64,000 bases of DNA. Origin: Terebella lapidaria. Lineage: Eukaryota > Annelida > Polychaeta > Terebellida > Terebellidae. Every line of letters starts with the position of its first letter. Positions within the stretch are counted from its first letter, which is position 1. The stretch covers positions 28,142,481 through 28,206,480 of the forward strand of contig OX424561.1 in the NCBI GenBank assembly GCA_949152475.1, given 5' to 3'. Shown in pieces: positions 35,781-46,612 of this stretch. The notes under the pieces were generated by a model. It was not told the origin of the DNA, did not search any database, and saw only the letters and a program-made list of their open reading frames with translations. A program made the translations under genes and the position numbers.

Positions 35781-38090
35781 TTATACCTAAACTAGTAACT
35801 CTACCTCCGTTGAAACTATTTGTGAATACACGTTTGCAAGATATAGTGCTAAAAACTGACGAAGTCAAGAAGTCGCTCTTGTCCCTCAATATAAACAAGG
35901 CTACCGGATCTGATGGCATAAGCAGCCGCCTACTGAAGAATGCAGTCGATGTTGTCTTGCATCCACTTACCTCAATTTTCAACCAGTCTCTTCGAACTGG
36001 TATTTTCCCGTCAATCTGGAAAAAGGCTAACGTTACACCAGTGTTTAAAAAGGGTGATAGACAATCTAAAAACAATTATCGACCGATTTCCTTGCTGCCC
36101 ATCACCGGTAAACTGCTTGAAAAATTAGTTTTCAATCATCTTTATGAGTACTGTAAGCAAAACAACATACTTACTTGGCGAAATTCAGGTTTTAAGCCTA
36201 TGGATTCTGCGATGAACCAGCTCGTACACATAACTCATAAAATATATCAATCTCTTGAAAACGGACAAGATATCATTATGGTTTACCTAGACATATCGAA
36301 GGCTTTCGACAGAGTATGGCACTCCGGTCTCCTCTATAAATTGAAATCCCACGGTATCGGTGGCAACTTACTTAAATGGCTAACAAGTTATCTGTCAGAA
36401 CGCCAACAGCGTGTCGTTTTGAATGGCAAACACTCTGACTGGATAAACATCCAGGCAGGCGTGCCCCAGGGCTCTGTACTTGGGCCGCTTTTATTCTTGT
36501 TTTTTATAAATGATATTGTCAACGATATCGGGTCCGACATATTCCTGTACGCTGACGATACGACGCTAATGAAAGTGGTAACGGATCCCGTGCATAGTAT
36601 CTATGAACTCAATAATGATTTGTTCAGATTAGAAACATGGGCGCGTCAATGGTTAGTCACGTTTAGCGCGCCAAAATCCGAATGTATGGTCATTTCTAGA
36701 AAAAGGAAGCGGCCAGCTTACCCACCTATAAATTTCTTTGCAAATAAATTGAAAGAAGTACAGGTACATAACCATTTGGGTGTTTTAATATCCTGCAATA
36801 TGAGTTGGGAAAATCACATCCGTTATCGAATAGAGAAAGCATCCGTTGTGACTAATATGTTGACCAGAACATCTCGTGCGATACCCAGAAACTGTAAAGA
36901 AGCTATTTATACGTCGTTTATCAGACCATTACTCGAGTACGGGTGCATGCTATATGACAACTGTCCAGCCTACCTGTCTGAACTCTTGGAACAAAGCCAA
37001 CGGGTAGCAGCAATCGCGTGTACCGGCGCCTATCGTCATACGAGTCACACTCGCTTATTAAACGAACTGGGCTGGTCATCTCTACAGAAAAGAAGACACT
37101 ATTATAAGTTATGCTTGATGTACAAAATAGTTCATGATCTGACCCCATCTTACCTTACGTGGGTCATTAACGACATTCAAACGATTAGAAATTACATACT
37201 CCGTAACAGTAACGAACTTGATATACGTCCCCCCATGACGAGAACTGTCTGTTTCTCGAACTCTTTCTACCCATCGTCTATTAGGCTATGGAACAGTACG
37301 AGTGTAACATTAAGGTCGATGCCCTCTCTTTCATCTTTCAAACGCCTACTAAAATTGAGTCTGTTTCCAATTACTAATGAGATTTATTCTTTTGGATATG
37401 GCATGGGACAAATACACCATTGCAGAATACGAATGGGTTTAAGTGGGTTAAACAAGCAACGATTTACGTACAATTTCATAGATTCACCCATATGCTGTAA
37501 GTGCGGCGTCCAGCCCGAAAGTCCCTTGCATTTCTTTCTCGAGTGCCCGCAATACAACGATGCAAGACGACATATGCTTTCTCACATCTTACCTTTGCTC
37601 AATATAGAGCAAACTTTTGCCACGTTTACTACCGCCGATAAACAAAATCTACTGCATTTTCTTCTAAGAGGCTGTTCTGCGTTGACATACTCGCAAAACA
37701 CCAGCATGTTTATTAGTGTATTTAGGTATATTGAAATGACAGGCAGATTTGATACTGTACTATCATAACTAACATTTTTATGTTTATGTAAATCATTCCT
37801 TTATTTCACCTATCGCATGACCAATGTGATATCGATTTTTAAGTAAGTTTGTATTGTACCTGTACCTGTAGTCTTACTAAGTACTAACTGTAAATGGCTT
37901 GTGTAAATAAGTATACGTTCTTCTGTTCTTGATTTTTGTATATTTGTTGTATTGGTTAGTTATGTTCTTACCTTACGTCCCTGCCCGGTAACACATAATG
38001 ATCTTGTTGAGGAGAGTACCTCGTGCCTTTACCGGCGTGTATGATCCTCCGTAAATAAATTTGTTATACAAAAAAAAAAAAAAAAAAAAA
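35781..38090 (+). mobile_element. 5'-truncated LINE (Jockey/CR1-type non-LTR retrotransposon)
   Basis: It has an insertion of about 2.3 kb, with TTATTTGTAAA at 35770-35780 and TTATTTGCAAA at 38091-38101 as a target duplication with one mismatch. It ends in AATAAA (38054-38059) and a poly(A) run of about 21 bases (38070-38090). The endonuclease half is missing, as expected from 5' truncation. The reverse transcriptase part is open throughout, so the insertion is young. It lies inside the long-TIR transposon, 150 bp past the foldback element. Confidence 0.9.
35783..37768 (+). CDS. LINE ORF2, reverse transcriptase part, N-terminally truncated
   Basis: About 660 codons open from the element's truncated left edge to the stop at 37766-37768. 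No true start exists; the frame runs in from the flank. Visible RT blocks are NYRPISLLP, the motif A LDISKAFDRVWH, the motif B GVPQGSVLGPLLF, the motif C catalytic YADDT, and LGVLIS (motif E region). The C-terminal part includes a CCHC knuckle, CCKCGVQPESPLHFFLEC. This order is that of Jockey-superfamily elements. Lacking the endonuclease, this copy should be unable to start its own insertion; the RT frame itself has no stop. Confidence 0.88.
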   Translation: MPKLVTLPPLKLFVNTRLQDIVLKTDEVKKSLLSLNINKATGSDGISSRLLKNAVDVVLHPLTSIFNQSLRTGIFPSIWKKANVTPVFKKGDRQSKNNYRPISLLPITGKLLEKLVFNHLYEYCKQNNILTWRNSGFKPMDSAMNQLVHITHKIYQSLENGQDIIMVYLDISKAFDRVWHSGLLYKLKSHGIGGNLLKWLTSYLSERQQRVVLNGKHSDWINIQAGVPQGSVLGPLLFLFFINDIVNDIGSDIFLYADDTTLMKVVTDPVHSIYELNNDLFRLETWARQWLVTFSAPKSECMVISRKRKRPAYPPINFFANKLKEVQVHNHLGVLISCNMSWENHIRYRIEKASVVTNMLTRTSRAIPRNCKEAIYTSFIRPLLEYGCMLYDNCPAYLSELLEQSQRVAAIACTGAYRHTSHTRLLNELGWSSLQKRRHYYKLCLMYKIVHDLTPSYLTWVINDIQTIRNYILRNSNELDIRPPMTRTVCFSNSFYPSSIRLWNSTSVTLRSMPSLSSFKRLLKLSLFPITNEIYSFGYGMGQIHHCRIRMGLSGLNKQRFTYNFIDSPICCKCGVQPESPLHFFLECPQYNDARRHMLSHILPLLNIEQTFATFTTADKQNLLHFLLRGCSALTYSQNTSMFISVFRYIEMTGRFDTVLS

Positions 38091-39066
38091 TTATTTGCAA
38101 AGTCTCATCGTTTGTCCATTCAGGAATCATTGCAGGAAAAGAAAGCTGTACCTGTCCAATCAGGTGTGCACGTACAAACTGCGAAGATAGCAATGCGACA
38201 ATGACGCACCGACGGGGTCCGACTCGGCTACAGAATCGGCTACAGACTCGGGGGATGATTTGGAAATCACAGTATCTGATGGAGAGAGTGTTTCGGAGAG
38301 CGATGAACCACCTGCATGCACGAAATGCAGTGCAATAAACACTTTTGCAACGCTTGCGGGTTTACATTGGAGTGGAGGTGAATATGTTGTGCATGAACAC
38401 ATCAATAACGCGGTCTTAAGAAATGCTGTTGGGATGTATACTGTACAATATATTGCTGTGTACGGTCCACGATACCACGAATGTGATATCGCTATAACCG
38501 TACACAAGTACACCTTTCCTGAGAACTCATTGTACAGTTCAACTCTTTCAACCAGTGGGTATGTTATACCCAGAATGTAAACCTAAGTCGGTGACGCTTG
38601 ACTTAAATCGGTGACACGACAAGCATGTGGAATAATTTAGGAATAACTGAAAAATTACAAGATATTAGTGCATATGCGCATGATGTATGAAACATGAGAT
38701 GATGATCTTAACTCCCTTGTACAGATTATCTAAATACAATGTGCAGAATTTATTGAAAATGACCATGAACGTGATCACCGTGTCAAAATTGGGGTAAACA
38801 TTGATGGAAGAAACCTTATTTCTGGGGAATTTCAGCCCCTACAAATATTTCTGAAGTAAATAAACTTGTAGTAGTATCTCGGACATCGTATCATCTACCT
38901 CAGTTATTATATATATGCGTTATGTTGCAGAAATTGCATTTTGCTTACCTTGTGTTTATCTTCCTTCCAAGAAATCTGAGCACAAGTCGGTGACAATAAC
39001 ATGACCTGACCCCTAGACAAAAGAACTAGGTCAGTCACCGGCTTAAGATATGTTGCAGGGTGTAAT

Positions 39067-40192
39067 ATAAACAAACTCAAACTATCTCCACCAGATACTA
39101 GCAACGAAATCGATTAGAAAAGGGCATCTGTTTGGGCATACAAGTGCAGATATATAACTTTTATGTTTTCTTCGTTCGATCTGAAATATATGGCAGAATT
39201 CATAACTGCCAATGTCACTGTAAACAATATCGTGAATATATGCAAAGAGAAGCAAGTTGGATATGTGCTTCTATTTTTAACTTATTTTTCAACTTATTTG
39301 ACATTCCAGATAATGACGACTTAGAGTTATGCTTTTATATCTACAAAGTTTCTGCTTGATAGTAACACATTTCTAAACCTTCAGAGCCTCAGAATTCACC
39401 ACGAGACACCATGAGGTTGTTTCTCCACTCTGTTCCCCGGTCACTGTGATTATCTTGATCATCAGTGGGATGTATAGATGGTTTGCTATTGCTCAACTCG
39501 ACACCATTTAATAACAAAAGAATTGACTTGACGGCAACACCTTGAGTGGGCGGCAATACAATACTGATCCCCTTATCAAAACAGGATTATAACGTCTGCG
39601 AATCATCTATATAAGATATCACTCTCTTTACAAGCTCCTATATTCATCACACCACGGTGGTACAGTCAAACAGAAACAACACGGGACAAATCTGATAAAT
39701 AGCAAACTATTTGGGCATAAAACAACGCCCCTGCATAAAACAACGCCCCTATATAGAGGCATATCAATCGTGACATGTGATATGTGACAATAATTCCTAT
39801 TTAGATTGATGTAGGTGCAATCTGCTATCCATCTGACCATTTATTGGCATGATCAGTTCTTTTGTGGTTGCTTGTTCCGCAATACAACATAACCAAACCC
39901 AAGAGCTACAATGGTTCCATTTGCAATGTACACATACTCAGCCAGAAATGTATTTACTTTGTCCATGGTCTAACACAGATGCTGTGCGCGTTGCTTCATT
40001 ATATTGTCGTATTCGTTTGTGGTCCCAAGCAAATATACCAGGACGGATGTATCCGGTGCATTACCGGAACCCAGGGAGAGAGGCTCAGGTACCTTCCTGC
40101 TTTCATTGCTCTCAGTACAATAAGTTCTCTCATGAGTAGGATGGGGAAATAATCTCGTTCATTCAAAAAAGTATATAGCTTGATACACCACA
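39067..40192. other. Intergenic, upstream of lectin copy C
   Basis: No gene is seen. Two overlapping 96-codon frames at 39849-40152 have no domain. TATATAG at 40172-40178 lies only ~15 bp before the ATG of copy C, too close for a standard TATA box unless the start is shifted. Confidence 0.4.
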
Positions 40193-41154
40193 ATGGAAAT
40201 CACACTATTTTTCACTTGGTTTCTATGGTGTACACTTTTTGTACATATACACTGTGGTGAATCCAACATGACCTCAGGCGTCTTCATGAAACTTTACGGA
40301 GATGACAGGAAATCAAATAGACCGAGCAGTGTGGTCTTCACTTCATTCAAGGCTCAGTGTGCTGCCTACTGCAGTAGAGAAGATTGTGAAGGATTCAACT
40401 GGTTCGAATCTGTCCAGGACCGTGGAAATTGTCATATCATGGACGAGGCTACAATACAGACTGATGTTGTCGTAGCTACTGGATTCCAATACTTTGAACA
40501 CTTGAATCGTCGTAAGTTACAGAAGATTTGAATTTTGGCTATCAGTCTGGCGTTCTTTGTTCCATCAAGTATGTTTATTTTTTTCCGCGAATGTTACATC
40601 AGCATTCTAATGTGAACGTATATATATCGTCGTTTTACAGGGTTTTGTCCGGACCAAAGTGTCTGTTACATGTACGGATTCCGAGCGGAGTACCTCGAGG
40701 CTATACAAATGTGCCAGAGGTATCACCCGGCAGCCCAGCTTGCAACGGCGTATTCTACGGCGGAGCATGATGCTTTTGTCCAGATAGCTGGTAGGGAGCC
40801 CTATTCCATGAATTTTTTTTCTTATGAATTAGTTGACAGATTTTCTGCATTGTTCAGAAAACTAGTTTAACTTTCTGGTAACAGAATAAATTTGTCAAGG
40901 TTTTTTTCTCAACATTTTCAGAGGACCACGGACAGGATGAATTTTGGCTTGCTGGTCAGCTGACGCCGATGTTTTCACAAACCTACACCCCTGATGGCTC
41001 CATATACGATATGAATATTTTTAACAAATGGCTGAATGGCTATCCATTGTCTCAGTCTTACCCCACCTGCATCCGGGCCATCGAAGCAGAAGGCTGGTCA
41101 TGGACCAATTTACCGTGTTCTGACCTCGTAATGTTCTTCTGTAGAATACTGTGA
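40193..41154 (+). CDS. Secreted PAN/apple plus C-type-lectin-like protein, copy C (three exons)
   Basis: A 233-residue protein. Exons are 40193-40511, 40641-40790 and 40922-41154, with the shortest introns of the family (129 and 131 bp), both phase 1 and GT-AG. The signal peptide spans ~1-21 and an NMT sequon follows. The PAN/apple-like domain keeps C-x3-C-x4-C and ends GNCHIMDEA. The lectin part carries CPDQSVCYMYG, EAIQMC, HPAAQLATAYS, FWLAG, WSWTNLPC and MFFCRIL. Exon 2 is exactly 150 bp in all three genes. No calcium-site EPN or WND motif is visible. A foldback element begins 83 bp after the stop and could supply the 3' UTR and poly(A) signals. Confidence 0.87.
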
Positions 41155-41236
41155 ACTAGTTCCTACAAAATTTACAAGTAATTCGAGACAACTGCTGTAA
41201 AACGGATCAGAAAACCTGTGATAGAACACTGTTGTA

Positions 41237-41916
41237 TACGGTGGCTGATATATGCCGTAGTTTTATTCTTTAGTTTCCATTTATTTTCGATTTTTCCAGA
41301 AGGATGTAATACACGTACTTAATGTTGAATACGCGTACTTAATGTTTAAATATGCGTATTTAATAATAAATACGCGTAATTAATATTAAATACACCTACT
41401 TCAGGTACTCAATATTAAATACGTATATATGTATTTATCTTTAAATATGCATAATTAATGTTAATACGTATATATAATATTAAATACGTGTACTTATTAT
41501 TAATTACGCGTACTAAAAGTTAAATACACATACCTAATATTATATGCGCATACTTAATAGTAAATATGTGTACTTAATGTTAAATACGCATATTTAATAT
41601 TAAATGCCAGACAGTCAGATATTCTGTTCTTTTTTGCAGCACCATGCCGCTTAGTATATAGCTTGTTCCACTAGACATACACAGCAACTCAACCACATCT
41701 ATTTTTGCTAATTTAACTATACGTACGCGTATCTAATATTAAATACGTGTCTTTAATATTAAATACGCATATTTAATATTATGTATGTGTAATTAATATT
41801 ATGTACGCGTATTCGAAATTCAGTATGTGCATCTATTTATTTTACATTCTTTAGAATGGAATAAATAAATAAATGAAATCCGAAAAATAAAATTATGGCA
41901 TATATCAGCCAATGTA
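41237..41916. mobile_element. Foldback-type element 3 with ~20 bp TA-rich arms
   Basis: The left end TACGGTGGCTGATATATGCC is matched from the right by TACATTGGCTGATATATGCC. The arms are degenerate inverted arrays of ttaatattaaatacgcgtac-like units: left about 41300-41608, right about 41715-41830. A ~100 bp unrelated centre lies between. It is 680 bp, noncoding, and shares the TACGGYGGCY terminus with the elements at 23.7 and 33.4 kb. Confidence 0.78.
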
Positions 41917-42039
41917 GTTGTACGATATCAGTTTGATGTAAATAACTCAACCAATCCTTCATGATACTTTGTCAGGTCGAAGCTGACTTGTCAATTTCGC
42001 ACACTATCTCTACCTGATGCCACCAAAGGGGTTTGAAAG

Positions 42040-42200
42040 GGATTCCAGATTCAATGATGAAGATTAACGATATAAAGTACATTTTGGAACAGAAATAAAG
42101 GCCGAAGCAATATTTTACCCAATAACACTGGCGTCATCAGAGGCAGACAATGTGTAAAATGTTGTGAAGTGTAATGTACACCTGAAGGAATTAGCATACA
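42040..42200 (+). repeat. Interspersed repeat, diverged copy 3
   Basis: The core actggcgtcatcagaggcag and the following tgtacacctgaaggaattag match 30560-30785. Confidence 0.5.
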
Positions 42201-42709
42201 AATGGCCTAGGTGTTTAGGTGATCTACATGTAGGTGTTTACTTTGTTCAGAGTATCCTATTGTCATTATTAAAGTGTCATAATCGGTTTTTGGCTTTCCG
42301 TTTGAGAGTGATCAATAGCTGTCTCAGTTGTACAGTGCAAAATTTTCGAATTTCAGAAACATTCATGATGCATTGTATGACATAAAAAGTGAAATAGGTG
42401 TGACCTGTGCTCTATATTGTGGCTTCCTGGTGCCCGATGTTGAATAGGAAATCAGTAAAATATTTGATCACTGATCAGACTTCGATAAGTGTGCCTCTCT
42501 CTATCTGTCCTTCGTTTTGAATATAATTTAATATGTGAATTCTCAAAAACATGTACTAGGTGAAAAATTCCAATTTTTAGTATATTACAAAATTATATTT
42601 TCACACTATCACAGAAACTGACTTCAACTGTTTTGAATTTTGCAACGGTTGTCTGAGAAAAATGAACGGTCGTGAAAATAATGAGCATAATTGAACATGG
42701 AAGTTCCAC
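42201..42709. other. Intergenic, no gene recognised
   Basis: AT-rich; nothing is seen. Confidence 0.45.
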
Positions 42710-43925
42710 CGGGAACCGGGAATTAAATACTCAAACCTGGAATCAAGTATTAAAACCGGGAATTAAGTATTGAAACCAGGAAATAATTAATAAAGGCCAG
42801 GACTATTCAATACCAGGTTTCAATATTTATTTATCGGTTTTAATATTTGTTTTAATATTTAATTCTGGGTTTTGTTTATTAATTACTGAATAATGACGAA
42901 GCCGACGTTGTGTGCTTTTCGTCTGCTCTTTTTGCTCGTACCATGAACGTACCTGAGGTTAGGATTGGCGATACCTCTGTTATCCCGAGTGAGAAGGTTG
43001 AGAACCTGGGGGTTATTTTTGATCGATGCCTTACAATGGATGACCATGTTATAATGGTTTGTCAAACCTCATATTTCGTGCATTCGTGAAGCCTTTCTTG
43101 TCTCAGGACGCTCTCATAACTATTGTGCATGCGTTTATCACGTCTCGTTTAGACTATGGCAACGCACTTCCTTATGGAATATCAGAGTACAATGTGGACC
43201 GACTTGAGCGAATTCATAACAAATTAACACTCGTAAATTTGAGCACACCACTCCAGTTCTTGAATGATTACATTGGCTCCCCGTCCACCAGCGCATCAAA
43301 TATAAAATTCATCTGATCACTTTCAAGGGTCTGTTCGGACTGGCTCCTCCGTATATTCGTGATCTCATCAATGTTCAAACCCCCACATGTCAATTCGCTC
43401 ATCGGGTCATATCATTCTGCATCATCCAACGGCACGTCTCAAGTATTGTGGTGATTCACCCTTCGTTGTCGCTGCATCTACATTATAGAACACTTTACCA
43501 CACCACATCAGAGACGATAAATCTTTAAATGGTTTTAAAGTTCTTCTTAAAACTCACTTATTCCGAGAGGTATTTTAATTTATGCATCATGTATCAAGTC
43601 CTAATTATTATCATTTTCCCACAATTTCAACTTTCATGTTTTGTTTCGATAATTATTATACCTGTTTGTCAAAGCAACTTGGAAGGGCGTTGCTAATCAA
43701 TGTGCTATAGTGAATGTGCATTATTTTTATTATTATTATATTTATTTACTGGTTCTGACATTTGATTTGAGGTTTTAAAACTTAATTCCAGGTTTTAATA
43801 TTCAATTGAATATTTGAATATTTAATTCCGGATTTCAACATTTATTTCAATGTTTTAATATTTATTTCCCGGTTTTAATACTTAATTCCAGGTTTGAAAT
43901 ATTTATTTTCCAGTTCGAAAATAAG
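42710..43925. repeat. Inverted minisatellite arms flanking a LINE fragment
   Basis: The left arm (42710-42890) has ~22 bp units like accgggaattaaatactcaa. The right arm (43745-43925) has the same units inverted (ttaattccaggttttaatat). The layout resembles the foldback elements, but no TACGG terminus is found. The centre is a LINE 3' fragment, either inserted into or captured by the array. Confidence 0.6.
42893..43740 (+). mobile_element. LINE 3'-end fragment (CR1/L2-like), decayed
   Basis: Frames with several shifts read VEKVENLGVIFD, ITSRLDYGNALPYG, RLERIHNK, then HWLPVHQRIKYKI, FKGLFGLAPPYI and LKTHLFREVF. This order is typical of the end of CR1/L2-type ORF2. A TTATTATTAT tail follows at ~43726-43740, as these families often have instead of poly(A). 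It is a different, older lineage than the LINE at 35.8 kb. Confidence 0.75.
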
Positions 43926-44262
43926 TATTTCTACAGAAAATGACAGTTATAGCCTAAATAAAAAAAATTTGAATATAAGCTTCTTTAGAAACGGCACGAA
44001 AAAGCAACAAACTATTGCCTTAGTAGGTGGTGAGCTGAAGAGAGTAGGCTGCATATCCTGATCCAAGGTTGAACTTGGACTTCACTTTCAAGATCAGAGC
44101 TCAGAATGGCTAATATTTCGCTTATTATCGACTTTACAGCTCAGAAATCAATTGTGGACATACAGGAAATGATATATGCTGAATATTCTCATGACCTTTA
44201 ACTTGAACTTTGCCTCATTTTCAAGGTCAGAGCACAAAATGACTAGTATCTTGCTTATTATC
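43926..44262. repeat. Degenerate ~135 bp repeats preceding the duplication
   Basis: Segments such as cttgacctttgacctcattt, caaggtcagagcacaaaatg and gaaatgatatatgctgaata recur about every 110-140 bp from 44070 to 44480 with divergence. This is an older tandem repeat from which the 1.17 kb unit was built. Confidence 0.5.
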
Positions 44263-46612
44263 AACTCGACCGTTTGGGAATAAATAGATTGTGTACATGT
44301 AGGAAATGATATAAGCTGAATATTCTCCTGACCTTCAACTTGACCTTTGACCTTATTCTCAAGGTATCTAATATTTCGTTTGTTATCATCTTCATGGCTT
44401 AGGAATCAATTGCGAACAAATGAAATGATATATGGTGAATATTGTTATGACATTGAATTTGACCTTTGACCTCATTTTTCCTTCATAATTGGAGCTTTAC
44501 GGAGTGAATTCCTAGAACACTTAAATATTGGCTCCTACAATACTCCGAGCTAGAGCCCAAATATTGGCAGTATAAAATGGGAAATCATATGTTACAATTT
44601 CAGTGGTGACCTTAAATTTGATCTTCAATAACCTTAAGGTCAATACATCAATTTTAATTAATAAAGTTACGCTTTATAACTAAACACTTTTACGTTATCC
44701 TTTCTTAGCCCTTGGACTAATTTTTCCCGAAACTCATGGAAGGAAGAAAATTCTCCAGTTGTGTGACGATGAGTTTACTTCGAGAATACATTTGGCAGGG
44801 AGAGCACATTTTCTTCAGTGACCATGTGATTTAAAGTATTCACCAAGAATATCACTGGACGTCTCCCCCAACGGAATATACCAGAAGGTTTCATCATTTC
44901 TCTGGGTTTCCCCTTATTGGGACGGGGTATGAATGGGAGTAAGTTCGATCTTCTCGACAAGGGCTGGCGCTTTGAAGGCAGCGGAATTGGCATATCGAGA
45001 TGACAGCCTGGAAAATTTCATTCACTTTATTCTTCATAATGTGATCTGTATGTAGTAAACTCCCAGAACACTTCAAGATGAAGCTTATATATTTTATTAT
45101 GCTCATATGCAGAAGCCATATTGGTATTATTTTAGTCACCTCGCATCTAGAAGATATTTGTTGTGCCAAAGAATATGTCATTAACGAAAAAAAAAACCTT
45201 TCAAGATGTCACTTGATTTCGGCAACATTCATGTTTTGACAATAGAGTTGAAGATCGATGTAACAATTTATATTTTGGAACATCAATACTCTCACGATTC
45301 TTATGTGCAATTCTCATGATCTGCCAATAATCTACAGGAGCCTTGGTGCTATGTTTCTAAGGTGGCAGAATTGTCATGAATTTAATAGAGATCATACTAA
45401 GGTGTCAGTATGGTCATAAATTTAATGGAGAAAATATACCAACTCGACCGTTTGGGAATAGATTGTGTACATGTAGGAAATGATATAAGCTGAATATTCT
45501 CCTGACCTTCAACTTGACCTTTGACCTCATTCTCAAGGTATCTAATATTTCGTTTGTTATCATCTTCATGGCTTAGGAATCAATTGCGAACAAATGAAAT
45601 GATATATGGTGAATATTGTTATGACATTGAATTTGACCTTTGACCTCATTTTTCCTTCATAATTGGAGCTTTACGGAGTGAATTCCTAGAACACTTAAAT
45701 ATTGGCTCCTACAACACTTCGAGCTAGAGCCCAAATATTGGCAGTATAAAATGGGAAATCATATGTTACAATTTCAGTGGTGACCTCAAATTTGATCTTC
45801 AATAACCTTAAGGTCAATACATCAATTTTAATTAATAAAGTTACGCTTTATAACTAAACACTTTTACGTTATCCTTTCTTAGCCCTTGGACTAATTTTTC
45901 CCGAAACTCATGGAAGGAAGAAAATTCTCCAGTTGTGTGACGATGAGTTTACTTCGAGAATACATTTGGCAGGGAGAGCACATTTTCTTCAGTGACCATG
46001 TGATTTAAAGTATTCACCAAGAATATCACTGGACGTCTCCCCCAACGGAATATACCAGAAGGTTTCATCATTTCTCTGGGTTTCCCCTTATTGGGACGGG
46101 GTATGAATGGGAGTAAGTTCGATCTTCTCGACAAGGGCTGGCGCTTTGAAGGCAGCGGAATTGGCATATCGAGATGACAGCCTGGAAAATTTCATTCACT
46201 TTATTCTTCATAATGTGATCTGTATGTAGTAAACTCCCAGAACACTTCAAGATGAAGCTTATATATTTTATTATGCTCATATGCAGTAGCCATATTGGTA
46301 TTATTTTAGTCACCTCGCATCTAGAAGATATTTGTTGTGCCAAAGAATATGTCATTAACGAAAAAAAAAACCTTTCAAGATGTCACTTGATTTCGGCAAC
46401 ATTCATGTTTTGACAATAGAGTTGAAGATCGATGTAACAATTTATATTTTGGAACATCAATACTCTCACGATTCTTATGTGCAATTCTCATGATCTGCCA
46501 ATAATCTACAGGAGCCTTGGTGCTATGTTTCTAAGGTGGCAGAATTGTCATGAATTTAATAGAGATCATACTAAGGTGTCAGTATGGTCATAAATATAAT
46601 GGAGAAAATATA
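44263..46612 (+). repeat. 1.17 kb recent tandem duplication
   Basis: Unit a (44263-45440) and unit b (45441-46612) are nearly identical, both starting aactcgaccgtttgggaat. Differences are a 4 bp deletion near the start of b and a few substitutions. Reverse-strand frames at 44775-44993/45949-46167 and 44894-45181/46068-46355 are identical between units only because the DNA is duplicated; no domain is recognised. Confidence 0.88.
44341..44353 (-). promoter_or_regulatory. DR1 nuclear-receptor-like motif
   Basis: TGACCTTTGACCT is the complement of AGGTCAAAGGTCA, the direct repeat spaced by one base that RXR/HNF4-type receptors bind. Further copies are at 44460-44472, 45515-45527 and 45634-45646, all part of the repeat. 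Binding is not shown by sequence alone. Confidence 0.45.

Larger units (their letters stand above)
32879..39066. mobile_element. DNA transposon with ~475 bp terminal inverted repeats, nested insertions
   Basis: The left repeat (32883-33355) and right repeat (38584-39062) are long near-identical inverted copies starting CACCCTGCAACATATCTTAA. TAAT flanks both sides (32879-32882 and 39063-39066), a 4 bp target duplication. CAC ends with 4 bp duplications would fit a Chapaev-like (CMC) element; this is inference. Without the two insertions (33436-35629 and 35781-38090) the element is only ~1.7 kb. A remnant at ~38130-38580 encodes a Ser/Asp-rich stretch, then CTKC and GPRYHECDIAITVHKYTF, with a frame break against an upstream CTCPIRC segment. 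I do not recognise it as a transposase. Confidence 0.75.

Noticed and set aside
44775-46355. Duplicated reverse-strand frames of 72 and 95 codons
   Set aside because: Present twice only because of the 1.17 kb duplication; no domain and no sign of coding constraint.
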